Below, piece by piece: positions 14,659 through 21,876 of a stretch of DNA of 22,436 nucleotides. How positions within the stretch are numbered: the first letter of the stretch is position 1; every line of letters starts with the position of its first letter. This stretch comes from an uncultured Clostridiaceae bacterium (GTDB lineage Bacteria; Bacillota; Clostridia; Clostridiales; Oxobacteraceae). The notes beneath the pieces are model-generated. The model saw nothing but the letters and a program-made list of their open reading frames with translations. It did no database searches and was not told the DNA's origin. Location of the stretch: assembly GCA_937900065.1 (NCBI GenBank), contig CALCDS010000384.1, positions 1-22,436 on the forward strand, read 5' to 3'. A program made the position numbers and the translations under genes.

Positions 14659-14719
14659 AGACAAACTACACTAATATTTTGCCGAAGGCATTTGAATTGG
14701 TAGTTTGTCTTATTTTTTT
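14659..14719 (+). terminator. Second hairpin with T tail (terminator or small RNA end)
   Basis: AGACAAACTAC at 14659-14669 pairs exactly with GTAGTTTGTCT at 14700-14710; a small GCCGAAGGC hairpin sits inside, and TATTTTTTTA follows. No gene lies between it and the preceding terminator. Confidence 0.6.
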
Positions 14720-14836
14720 ATGCGTTATAGAAGGATAGTTTGATGATATGTAGAATTATATACATTAATTGGGGATATTTTCTTCCTGCCCGTGTTGGTT
14801 TCTTAATAAAAAATAACCTTTGGAGGGTGATTGATT

Positions 14837-15127
14837 TTGGAAAACGGTGAGGCAAAATATAGATTGAGAAATCATATGGAAGATGTGGTGTCTCAAAAGC
14901 TGGATAAATTGCTTCCGAACGTTGATATGTGCAAATGCGAGAAGTGCAGGATGGATGTGCTTGCATATGCGTTAAATTTGCTGCCTCCAAAGTATGTTGT
15001 CACCGAGGCAGGAGATTTGTACTCGAGAGTATCGGAATTTAACGCACAATCTGAAATCGATGTTGAGGTAGCCTTGACTGAAGCCATAAAAGTTGTTTCA
15101 AATAATCCCAAGCATGCGATGAAATGA
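14837..15127 (+). CDS. ComFB-family protein
   Basis: The 96-residue product carries the ComFB signature: an N-terminal helix, a CxCxxC zinc-type motif (C32, C34, C37), then DVLAYALNLLPPKYV and a C-terminal helix. ComFB was named for the late competence operon of B. subtilis, but members occur widely without competence genes and have been reported as cyclic dinucleotide receptors, so a signalling role is likely. The start is TTG 14837, about seven bases after GGAGGGTGA; TTG 14831 is too close. It stands 33 bases ahead of the DUF4380 gene, which may be cotranscribed. No com operon is nearby. Confidence 0.9.
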   Translation: MENGEAKYRLRNHMEDVVSQKLDKLLPNVDMCKCEKCRMDVLAYALNLLPPKYVVTEAGDLYSRVSEFNAQSEIDVEVALTEAIKVVSNNPKHAMK

Positions 15128-15160
15128 TGATAAAAATATTTAATATTAAGGAGGTACATC

Positions 15161-16069
15161 ATGGCTGATACTAGATTAAAGGAAACAGAGTATAAAGAAT
15201 TTGGAAAGTGTGTCGAGATTTCCAATGGTACTGTGAGCTTGCTGGTAACAGTCGAATCTGGCCCAAGGATAATAAGGTATGGTTTTGTTGGAAAGGATAA
15301 CATGTTCTGTGAGAAAAGCAAAGATTCAAAGCCGTCTCTTGGCGGGGATTTCAAGATAAGGGGAGGACACAGACTGTGGCACAGCCCTGAACAGATGCCA
15401 AGAACATATATACCTGACAATAATCCGGTGCAGTGGCATACTATAGAAAATGGGATAAGTGTAACTCAGGAAACGGAAAAGTGGACCCAGATAAAAAAGG
15501 AGATGGAAATCAGTTTAAATCCGTCTGAAGATAGGGTTAAAATTGTTCACAAGCTTACAAACAAAAATGCATGGCCGGTTGAATATGCTGTATGGGCGCT
15601 TTCCATGATGGCTCCCGGAGGTCTGCAGGTGATTCCTCAACCTAGAAGGGATACAGGCCTTCTTCCAAACAGGATGATTTCACTGTGGCCGTATTCAAAG
15701 ATGAATGATGAAAGAGTATGCTGGGGTGAGAAATATATACTGTTTAAGCAGATACCTGGCATGGCACCGCCGTTTAAGCTAGGGCTGCCGAATGAAGACG
15801 GCTGGGTTGCATATTTCAATTACGGCAGTTTATTTATAAAAAGATTTTCATTCATCGAATCGGCAAAATATCCGGATTACGGTTCATCATATGAAACATA
15901 TACCGATGATTGCATGATGGAAATGGAATCCTTATCTCCTCTTAACAAGGTTATGCCTGATGCCACGATAAGCCATGTTGAAGAATGGGACCTGATAGAT
16001 GGAGTGGATAAGCCTCGTGATGAATCGGAAATAGAAGCCATTGTTAAAAAATACATAAAAGTCAAATAA
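15161..16069 (+). CDS. DUF4380 protein (mutarotase-like fold)
   Basis: The 302-residue product matches the DUF4380 pattern: an N-terminal strand pair ending VTVESGPRIIRYGFVGKDNMF, the block RGGHRLWHSPEQMPRTYIPDN, a strand-rich middle with HKLTNKNAWPVEYAVWALSMMAPGG, then LPNRMISLWPYSKMNDERV and a late SYETYTDDCMMEMESLSPL. The family is related to aldose-1-epimerase-like beta-sandwich proteins and often keeps carbohydrate-binding features; the HRLWHSPE stretch is a plausible active-site or ligand segment. There is no signal peptide, so it is probably cytoplasmic. The ATG follows AAGGAGG. The substrate is unknown. Confidence 0.88.
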   Translation: MADTRLKETEYKEFGKCVEISNGTVSLLVTVESGPRIIRYGFVGKDNMFCEKSKDSKPSLGGDFKIRGGHRLWHSPEQMPRTYIPDNNPVQWHTIENGISVTQETEKWTQIKKEMEISLNPSEDRVKIVHKLTNKNAWPVEYAVWALSMMAPGGLQVIPQPRRDTGLLPNRMISLWPYSKMNDERVCWGEKYILFKQIPGMAPPFKLGLPNEDGWVAYFNYGSLFIKRFSFIESAKYPDYGSSYETYTDDCMMEMESLSPLNKVMPDATISHVEEWDLIDGVDKPRDESEIEAIVKKYIKVK

Positions 16070-16162
16070 CTTAACTGTTTCTGCAAGCTGATGATCCTAA
16101 ATTCAGACAGTGGAAATTTAAGATGATTGAATATCGTAATTATGTAGGACTATATTTTCAGG

Positions 16163-16191
16163 TTGTGGAGAAAATACTTTATAGATATTAT
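16163..16191 (+). promoter_or_regulatory. Probable sigma-A promoter for the ferredoxin gene
   Basis: TTGTGG at 16163-16168 and TATTAT at 16186-16191 are 17 bases apart and lie 20 bases before the ferredoxin start. Confidence 0.55.
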
Positions 16192-16210
16192 ATTTTGAGG
16201 GGTGATGTCT

Positions 16211-16405
16211 ATGAAAACTAGAGTTGATAAGGAAACATGTATAGGCTGCGGACTTTGTTCATCTACAGCTCCTGATGTATATGAAATGGGCGATGATGGA
16301 AAGGCTCAGGAGATTTCAGAAGCAGTTGCAGAAGGAGCTGAAAGTTCAGCCCAAGAGGCTGCGGACAGTTGTCCTGTCAGCGCGATAACCATTGATGAAC
16401 CTTAA
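16211..16405 (+). CDS. Small 4Fe-4S ferredoxin
   Basis: The 64-residue acidic protein carries CIGCGLC (C10, C13, C16) and a distant CPVSAI, the four cysteine ligands of a single [4Fe-4S] cluster in the Fer4_13-type fold. It is a soluble low-potential electron carrier for anaerobic redox enzymes. It is transcribed alone, with its own promoter and a strong terminator. The start is ATG 16211, five bases after AGGGGTGA; upstream GTG and ATG codons in frame lie inside the ribosome binding site. The only other redox protein in the window is the AOR-like protein 3 kb away, which has lost its cluster, so no functional link follows. Confidence 0.93.
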   Translation: MKTRVDKETCIGCGLCSSTAPDVYEMGDDGKAQEISEAVAEGAESSAQEAADSCPVSAITIDEP

Positions 16406-16428
16406 AAACCCGTTTATACGGGTTTTTA
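16404..16428 (+). terminator. Terminator after ferredoxin
   Basis: AAAAACCCGT and ACGGGTTTTT form a 10-bp stem with a 4-base loop; the stem overlaps the stop codon and ends in a T run. Confidence 0.9.
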
Positions 16429-16451
16429 ATATTGGCCTGATATCAATAAAT

Positions 16452-16507
16452 GACATTCTCGAAAGCATATATAATTAAATCCTATAAATGAGAGAATGTT
16501 CTTTTTT
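16452..16507 (+). terminator. Possible second terminator with long loop
   Basis: GACATTCTC at 16452-16460 pairs with GAGAATGTT at 16492-16500, followed by CTTTTTT. The loop is about 31 bases, so the call is tentative. Confidence 0.4.
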
Positions 16508-16517
16508 ATTATTAGAT

Positions 16518-16544
16518 TATATATTTTCTGGGAACTGACGATAT
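16518..16544 (+). promoter_or_regulatory. Candidate sigma-D (FliA-type) promoter for the chemoreceptor gene
   Basis: TATA at 16518-16521 is 15 bases before GACGATAT at 16537-16544, near the TAAA-N15-GCCGATAA motility consensus. The downstream gene is a chemoreceptor, the class normally under this sigma factor. A TATAAT overlaps at 16542, so sigma-A use is possible. Confidence 0.45.
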
Positions 16545-16608
16545 AATAGATGATGAAGTATTTTTTAGCATGTATGTAAATTGATGTTACTAAGGAGGAG
16601 TATATTAT

Positions 16609-18366
16609 ATGGTAAAGCGTCTGAAAAAAAACGGCACAAAATCTGATAACAAAAATCGATTCATGTTTTCTAATATCAAGGTAAAACTGATGGGTTCATT
16701 TCTTCTTGCGGTATTGTTTTTGGTATTCATCGGCGGGTCGGCAATTTATGAGATGAATAAGATCAATGGCATGTCAAGGCGTATGGTGGATTACAATGTT
16801 CCCAATATCAAAACACTTGATGATATAAATTCGAATTTAGTTAATTACAGGATACAGGAGATCAAATGCACTACGATTGTAAATAAAGATGAATTCTCAA
16901 GTTTGGAACCCCAGATGGCCGGTATAAGTACAAACATAAATAATCTTGTATCAAATTATGAAAAACAGTATGCATCCTCTTTAGAGGATAAGAAATCGTT
17001 CAGTCAGTTTAAAGACGCTGTAGATGAGTACCTTAAAAACAGCAAAGAGCTTATCCAGGCAAATAAGAGCGGCAATGATCAAAATCTGCCCGTTTTAGTA
17101 AATAATTCTCAAGACATGTATAGAACTGCGATGAGTTCTTTAAATAGCATACTTGAATCTCAATATGCAGGCATAAATAAAACCGCACAAAATTCAGATA
17201 TGTTGTTTAAAAAATCCTTAACTACTTTTATTGTTGAAATACTGATTGCCTTGATTATATCAATAGTACTTTCTTTGAAAGTTTCTATGTACATAGCAAG
17301 CTCTATAATCAAATTCAGCAAATCGATAAAAGATGTATCGGAAGGAAATCTCTCTATAGACAAAATTAAGATTAAGAGCAGAGATGAGATATCCGTCCTT
17401 GCAGAATCATTTAACAACATGGTAACTAATCTTAAGGATATGATTAAAAACGTAGGCTTAAATGCGGGACAAGTGGCAGCATCTGCTGAGGAACTTTCAG
17501 CGAGTGTAGAGCAGACGTCAAAGGCTACGGAAGAGATAAGCACCACAGTTGAAGAGGTTGCCAAGGGGGCTGAAGATCAAAGCAAGGAAGTACAAAATAT
17601 ACTTAGTACATTTGATGATATGAACGACAGTCTTGTAAAGGTGAACTCAAGCATTGACAATTCGTCTGAAACAGCTGTGAAGACATCACAGAATGCAAAA
17701 GCAGGTGAAAAGATAATAGAGAGTGCCATTGAGCAAATGGTGAACATATCTGAACAGATCAACATACTTCTTGAAATTATGGGAAAGCTCAAGACGAGAT
17801 CCGATAGCATTGAAGGTATCATATCCACTATTTCAGCGATTGCAAATCAGACAAACATTCTTGCACTGAATGCTGCAATTGAAGCTGCAAGGGCTGGAGA
17901 ATCCGGGAAGGGATTTGCAGTCGTTGCAGATGAAGTCAAAAAATTGGCTGCCCAGTCAGGGGATGCTGCAAAGGAAATCGAGGGTATAATAAATGTGATA
18001 AGAGAAGATGTAAACAATGCCGAGGGTGCTACCCAGACCAGCGCAAAGGCCATGGATGAGGGCCTTATAACAATAAACAATGCAGGTGAAACATTTAAGG
18101 GTATAGTATCGGATATAGGAACGGTAGCTTCACAGACTCAGGAAATTGTTGCCGCATCACGCCAGATAGGCGATGACAGCACAAAAGTAAAGGAATCCAT
18201 TGAAAAGACATCAAATATTTCCAGTGAAGCATCAGCCAGCATGGAAAGCGCTGCAGCGTCAACGGAACAGCAGACGGCATCCATGCAGCAGTTGTCATCT
18301 CTTTCCCAGTCTCTAAACAATATGGCAACTGAACTGAACAATATAATAAGCAAATTTAAGCTTTAG
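16609..18366 (+). CDS. Methyl-accepting chemotaxis protein
   Basis: The 585-residue transmembrane receptor feeds CheA/CheW. Order: a basic cytoplasmic N-terminus, TM1 (about 27-47), an extracellular four-helix-bundle sensor (about 48-203), TM2 (about 205-228), HAMP (about 228-280, ending SRDEISVLAESFNNMV), and a long coiled-coil signalling domain. The conserved hairpin tip, ANQTNILALNAAIEAARAGE then GKGFAVVADEVKKLAAQS, is near residues 410-448. Methylation helices are Ala/Ser/Glu-rich on each side. There is no C-terminal NWETF-type tail. The ATG follows AAGGAGG. It is a lone receptor gene; no che genes are nearby, and the ligand is unknown. Confidence 0.96.
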   Translation: MVKRLKKNGTKSDNKNRFMFSNIKVKLMGSFLLAVLFLVFIGGSAIYEMNKINGMSRRMVDYNVPNIKTLDDINSNLVNYRIQEIKCTTIVNKDEFSSLEPQMAGISTNINNLVSNYEKQYASSLEDKKSFSQFKDAVDEYLKNSKELIQANKSGNDQNLPVLVNNSQDMYRTAMSSLNSILESQYAGINKTAQNSDMLFKKSLTTFIVEILIALIISIVLSLKVSMYIASSIIKFSKSIKDVSEGNLSIDKIKIKSRDEISVLAESFNNMVTNLKDMIKNVGLNAGQVAASAEELSASVEQTSKATEEISTTVEEVAKGAEDQSKEVQNILSTFDDMNDSLVKVNSSIDNSSETAVKTSQNAKAGEKIIESAIEQMVNISEQINILLEIMGKLKTRSDSIEGIISTISAIANQTNILALNAAIEAARAGESGKGFAVVADEVKKLAAQSGDAAKEIEGIINVIREDVNNAEGATQTSAKAMDEGLITINNAGETFKGIVSDIGTVASQTQEIVAASRQIGDDSTKVKESIEKTSNISSEASASMESAAASTEQQTASMQQLSSLSQSLNNMATELNNIISKFKL

Positions 18367-18373
18367 CTGATAT

Positions 18374-18409
18374 AAAAAGCAGAGCCGATATTTTCGACTC
18401 TGCTTTTTT
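18374..18409. terminator. Bidirectional terminator between the chemoreceptor and CAP genes
   Basis: AAAAAGCAGAG and CTCTGCTTTTTT form an 11-bp stem extended by CGA/TCG across one mismatch. It separates two convergent genes, with a T run on one side and an A run on the other. Confidence 0.9.
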
Positions 18410-18415
18410 GATTTC

Positions 18416-19180
18416 CTACCTTCCTATGAACATCTGAGTATATATTTTCGAGCCGTCATTTGATGCAGCCACACCGATTCCGATCTGGTTAAATTCAGGA
18501 TTTAGTATATTCTTTTTGTGAGCCGGAGAATTCATGAGTGAAGTTTCTGCTGCCGTCACATTTGAATTCTTGGCCAGATTTTCTCCAGCATACAAGTAGG
18601 ATATTCCATACTTTTTCATCATATCAAATGGACTGCCGTAAGTTGGAGACATGTGGCTGAAATAATTGTTTTTAGCTAAATCCTGGGATTTTAATCTTGC
18701 AACCTTTGTCAGCTGTGAATTCGATGAAAGCGGTTTTAAACCATTTGCCGTTCTCGCTGAATTGACCAGCCCAAGCATTGTCGACTCTTCAGCACTCATA
18801 CTGTCGCCGGCGGATCCAGACACATCGGGCACTGTTTGCGGATTGCTCTGTGGTGTCGGTTCCGTATTTGCAATAGGAATAAGCCCGACTCTGTTGTTTG
18901 AAGGCATTACGACATAGTAATTGCTTATTTTTCCCAATACCCTTACCGTAGTGCCGTTTGTGAGTTTGTAAAGGCTTGGAGATGCACCGTCGGTGCCGCC
19001 TTTTGCCGTCACATCGCTTGTTAAAGTTGTATAATCCACATCTGCTTTTTCATAGGATGCTGAAATCATTGACTTGGGATTGCCTAAGCCGTTAGGCGGC
19101 GATGCATTCCACGTTGTACATGCTGACATGCTCAATGATACTGCAAAACCTAAGAGCAGTGCATAATATTTCTTATTCAA
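18416..19180 (-). CDS. CAP-domain (SCP/YkwD-like) lipoprotein
   Basis: The 254-residue product starts with a lipoprotein signal (MNKKYYALLLGFAVSLSMSAC; S-M-S-A-C gives Cys21). Residues about 65-105 (YKLTNGTTVRVLGKISNYYVVMPSNNRVGLIP) look like an SH3b-type segment, followed by a Pro/Ser linker. Residues about 130-254 are a CAP domain: LVNSARTANGLKPL, ARLKSQDLAKNNYFSHMSP, YAGENLAKN, MNSPAHKKNILNPEFNQIGIGV. The His, Glu and His of the CAP cavity are visible. Relatives are spore-coat or surface proteins. The start is TTG 19180 (leftward) after AGAGGTGAT. A TTGCAG-18-TAAGAT promoter can be read on the minus strand at 19233-19204. Confidence 0.92.
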   Translation of the reverse strand: MNKKYYALLLGFAVSLSMSACTTWNASPPNGLGNPKSMISASYEKADVDYTTLTSDVTAKGGTDGASPSLYKLTNGTTVRVLGKISNYYVVMPSNNRVGLIPIANTEPTPQSNPQTVPDVSGSAGDSMSAEESTMLGLVNSARTANGLKPLSSNSQLTKVARLKSQDLAKNNYFSHMSPTYGSPFDMMKKYGISYLYAGENLAKNSNVTAAETSLMNSPAHKKNILNPEFNQIGIGVAASNDGSKIYTQMFIGR

Positions 19181-19203
19181 GCTATCACCTCTTTTTAAAT
19201 TTT

Positions 19204-19233
19204 ATCTTATAAATATTGTGCTTATTTCTGCAA
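19204..19233 (-). promoter_or_regulatory. Possible promoter of the CAP-domain lipoprotein gene
   Basis: On the minus strand TTGCAG (19233-19228) and TAAGAT (19209-19204) are 18 bases apart, just upstream of the ribosome binding site. Confidence 0.4.
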
Positions 19234-19252
19234 TAATTATTACCATAAGGCT

Positions 19253-19469
19253 GCATTAAAATATAATGTTGATTTTTTGAGCATCCTTGTTCGCCAGTTC
19301 ACACTTTTTAAGTTCTAGGGCTTATTGCTCTCGTTCATCAAGAACTTTTGCAACTCACTTCGCAAAGTCAGCAAAAGTTCTAGGATTCACTTCGGCAATT
19401 TCGCCAAGAACTTAACAAAAGTGTTCACACCGCTCACTTGGATGCTCAAAAAATCAACACCTTTATTAG
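19253..19469. repeat. MITE-like repeat, copy 6 (longest, about 217 bp)
   Basis: Perfect 19-bp arms lie at 19268-19286 (GTTGATTTTTTGAGCATCC) and 19440-19458. Inside, AGTTCACACTTTT and AAAAGTGTTCACAC pair, as do AGAACTTTTGC and GCAAAAGTTCT, so the whole element folds into nested stems. The outer left arm carries ATATAAT. There is no ORF of note inside. It fills the gap between the CAP and AOR-like genes and contains the sequence blocks from which the shorter copies can be derived. Confidence 0.8.
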
Positions 19470-19501
19470 ATGAGCCCTACCGTAAAAGCTTATAACCGTT
19501 T

Positions 19502-21040
19502 TTAGAGTTCATCGAGCATATCATCCATTCCCAACTCTAAAAATTTCGAAGGTTTAGGGATAGCTTTATTTTCATCATAGCAGCAAGCTTCATAGAAACT
19601 TGTAAGAGCCCTATCAGTGCACAATGATGTTTTATATTCGGGTCTGAAATATGATAGGGTCTTCAAAAAAGTACAGGGTATGTAATCATTCTTTCTGTTG
19701 AACCCTTTTTTATAATTTAAAGCTCTCTGCAGAGATAAAACTCTCTCGGATTTTTCAAAGAGTTCAGATTTATCGATATTGATTCCTGTTCCTGAAGAAT
19801 AAAGTTCTGTAATATCATCAGGTGTAACGTTATTTTTTATCATGCTGGCCGACGATATTCCGAGCATATTCAAAAGCATATGGTATTCCCTCATGGCTTT
19901 GAGCAACTTGCCGGTCCGATTTTCTGAAGTCTCAGGGCCGAATTCTGAAGTCAAGCAGTTAAAGATTTCAGAAGATATGGTATTTGAACCTATATGATAA
20001 TTTCCTCCTTCAGGAGTATCAAGCACCATATCCAATATATTATTTCCAATCTGTCCGAAATTGCAGTCCAATCCCAGCTTTAAAGCCGCATAATATAATC
20101 CGTCTGCAAATGTTTCTCCAGAGCCTTCTCTAAGTCCGATCTTTTTTATAATATCAAGCATTGCATCGGCGTTTTCATATCTAAACTCAATTCCGCCTGT
20201 ATCTTTAGTGCTTATAATGCCTTTGTTATACCATTTAACTGCTTCTGATATAGTTGCAAATGTTAAGATTGGATCAATGCCGTATATTTCGGTATAATGT
20301 GCGGCTATGCTTATATCTTTGGATAAATCTATATCATATTTATTTTTAAGAGCCGATATCACTCCATGTTTAATATCAAAGGGCACAAAATCATTTTTAA
20401 AAGAAATTTTCGGACTTGAAGTTTTGCCTTTATATCCTTTAAGCGCAATTGCTTTTAATTTTTTGCATCCCATGACCGAACCTGAACCGGCTCTTGCAAA
20501 AGAACCTTCATCAGTCAATATGCATGCCAGTCTTGACAGCCTTTCTCCTGCCTGGCCTATACAAGCTATTTTAAAATCGTCCCCGGTTTCAGATTTTATT
20601 GTATCCATGGTCTCTATTGTATTTTTTCCCCAGATGCGGCTTGCATCCCTTAGTTCAACGATATCATTATCTATGTAAAGATATGTTGGAGTTTCTGATG
20701 CACCCTCTATAACCAGCGAATCGTATCCTGCATGCTTAAGGCTGGTCCCAAGTTGGCCGTCTATATCAGATGCTCCGGTCCAATTAGACAGAGGAGAGAG
20801 AAACACAACAGATGTGCTGCTTGAATTTGCAAGGACACCTGTCAGAGGCCCTGTATTAAAGCTCAATATATTTCTAGGACTAAAAGCGTGAGTGGTATAT
20901 GGAACCTCATACCATAAAAGTGCTGAACCATATCCCTCGCCCCCAATAAATTTCTCGATATATGATCTATTTAAACTTTTTTTTATTATGGTTCCTGTTG
21001 AAAGATTGACCCATAGTACACAATTCCTATATCCTTTCAT
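19502..21040 (-). CDS. AOR-like protein lacking cluster and pterin ligands
   Basis: The 512-residue product is plainly homologous to tungsten-dependent aldehyde:ferredoxin oxidoreductase (about 605-620 residues): VNLSTGTI near the N-terminus, FIGGEGYGSALL, FNTGPLTGVLANSSS, LSPLSNWTG, GTSLKHAGYDSLVIEG, LRDASRIWG, SGSVMGCKKLKAIALKG. Compared with the remembered P. furiosus enzyme, about 75 residues are missing after this point, including the CxxCxxxC block that holds three [4Fe-4S] ligands. The later D..GLC segment is replaced by NMLGISSASM, so the fourth Cys is absent, and the DPRG..GHG..Y block is missing. It is probably not an active oxidoreductase of the usual kind. The frame is intact with ATG after GGAGG. 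Confidence 0.85.
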   Translation of the reverse strand: MKGYRNCVLWVNLSTGTIIKKSLNRSYIEKFIGGEGYGSALLWYEVPYTTHAFSPRNILSFNTGPLTGVLANSSSTSVVFLSPLSNWTGASDIDGQLGTSLKHAGYDSLVIEGASETPTYLYIDNDIVELRDASRIWGKNTIETMDTIKSETGDDFKIACIGQAGERLSRLACILTDEGSFARAGSGSVMGCKKLKAIALKGYKGKTSSPKISFKNDFVPFDIKHGVISALKNKYDIDLSKDISIAAHYTEIYGIDPILTFATISEAVKWYNKGIISTKDTGGIEFRYENADAMLDIIKKIGLREGSGETFADGLYYAALKLGLDCNFGQIGNNILDMVLDTPEGGNYHIGSNTISSEIFNCLTSEFGPETSENRTGKLLKAMREYHMLLNMLGISSASMIKNNVTPDDITELYSSGTGINIDKSELFEKSERVLSLQRALNYKKGFNRKNDYIPCTFLKTLSYFRPEYKTSLCTDRALTSFYEACCYDENKAIPKPSKFLELGMDDMLDEL

Positions 21041-21069
21041 TTATTATCCTCCATCTTATTGTTTGCTTA

Positions 21070-21130
21070 TTTATAACGAGGCGGTAGATGTCCTCAATCT
21101 CTTTAGGTGGCGGGTACCGCTTCGTTATAA
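21070..21130. repeat. Inverted repeat in the AOR-like gene leader
   Basis: TTATAACGAGGCGGTA and TACCGCTTCGTTATAA are inverted repeats with one mismatch across 16 bp, enclosing about 28 bp that can fold further (CCT/AGG). A direct repeat ATACCGCTT follows at 21143-21151. It shares GCGG(T/C)AGATG and CCGCTTCGTTATA with 9072-9103. Being 30-90 bases upstream of the AOR-like start, it may be transcribed as a leader hairpin. Confidence 0.65.
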
Positions 21131-21217
21131 AAGATACCGCTTTACATTTTCAGTAACATAGAGCCTTATTTTAAGAATACTCTTGTTATATAATAGCTTA
21201 TTATTCAGATTCTTATA

Positions 21218-21231
21218 ATATTACGTAATAT
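21218..21231. promoter_or_regulatory. 14-bp perfect palindrome, operator-like
   Basis: ATATTACGTAATAT is a perfect palindrome, extended outward by CTTATA and AAG. It lies between the divergent AOR-like gene and the small ORF at 21426. No regulator can be named. The rest of 21131-21425 shows only A+T-rich DNA with no coding signal. Confidence 0.35.
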
Positions 21232-21425
21232 AAGACTGTAAAAGCGGGGTATATTGTTCGCAGTAGCATGAAACTGAAGGCACGAGTTTATTATAAGTTC
21301 TATTAATCCAGAGTATGTAATATAATTAAATATGGCTTGCATTATTTCATATGATCATACCTTTCATAAAATGTGTGATTAAATTCAGAAGGTTTGCCAT
21401 TTGAGCGATTATTGGGGGTATATAT

Positions 21426-21689
21426 ATGGATTTGCAAAAAACTCAAGCTGTATTGGACGAGATATTTGGAGACAAGTACGTAAAACCATATACCAAAGGC
21501 TTCAAAATTATTGTTGAGTATGATAATATGCCGTACTGTATAGGGATGAGAGCTGAACAAAACAGGCTGATGGTTGAAAGGGATCCCATAGATCAAAAAG
21601 AAACTAACTATGAAAATGCATATAAGAAGGCATATAAAATGCTGATACATTATAAAAATAAATTTGATTATGAGATCGTGATATGCTGA
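21426..21689 (+). CDS. Small orphan protein, unknown function
   Basis: The 87-residue product (MDLQKTQAVLDEIFGDKYV...) has a first helix, a strand (FKIIVEYDNMPYCIGM), another strand (NRLMVERDP), and a long C-terminal helix (NYENAYKKAYKMLIHYKNKF) ending in YEIVIC. It is soluble, with no signal peptide. I do not recognise the family. The ATG is preceded by GGGGGT. It is divergent from the AOR-like gene and monocistronic as far as visible; no clear terminator follows, and a repeat remnant lies 30 bases after its stop. Confidence 0.65.
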   Translation: MDLQKTQAVLDEIFGDKYVKPYTKGFKIIVEYDNMPYCIGMRAEQNRLMVERDPIDQKETNYENAYKKAYKMLIHYKNKFDYEIVIC

Positions 21690-21718
21690 TGGAGATTGCC
21701 GGAAATTTTAAAACCAAC

Positions 21719-21759
21719 CTCTCACTTGTGTTGTTCAAATCAGTATTATACTTTAGCAG
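21719..21759. repeat. MITE-like repeat, copy 7 (single end, reversed)
   Basis: TCAAATCAGTATTATACTTTAGCA is the reverse complement of the left arm TG(T/C)TAAAGTATAATGTTGATTT with small changes, preceded by CTCACTTGTG, which matches the interior CAAGTGAG block. The other end is missing. Confidence 0.6.
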
Positions 21760-21823
21760 ATAACTCGGCAAAGTTCATACTAAGGCATTTCGACTTTTAT
21801 AGTCATTTGGCTATAAAAAATTA

Positions 21824-21852
21824 TTGAATAAACCATGATATAGTAGTACAAT
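21824..21852 (+). promoter_or_regulatory. Promoter of the c-di-AMP riboswitch transcript
   Basis: TTGAAT at 21824-21829 and TACAAT at 21847-21852 are 17 bases apart and 25 bases upstream of the aptamer. Confidence 0.7.
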
Positions 21853-21876
21853 TATATAGAAATAAAACTATCTATT

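Noticed and set aside
14893..15420. A 175-codon minus-strand ORF
   Set aside because: It is antisense to the ComFB-family and DUF4380 genes, which have clear family motifs and ribosome binding sites.
17160..17564. Minus-strand ORFs across the chemoreceptor gene
   Set aside because: Ser/Ile-rich translations are typical reverse-frame images of the coiled-coil signalling domain.
19300..19440. Short repeated CACTTCG/GTTCTAG units suggesting a CRISPR or tandem array
   Set aside because: The units form nested inverted pairs within the palindromic element, with no constant repeat length or unique spacers.
16211..21040. Functional pairing of the ferredoxin with the AOR-like protein
   Set aside because: They are 3 kb apart on opposite strands, separately transcribed, and the AOR-like protein lacks the cluster that would take or give the electrons.
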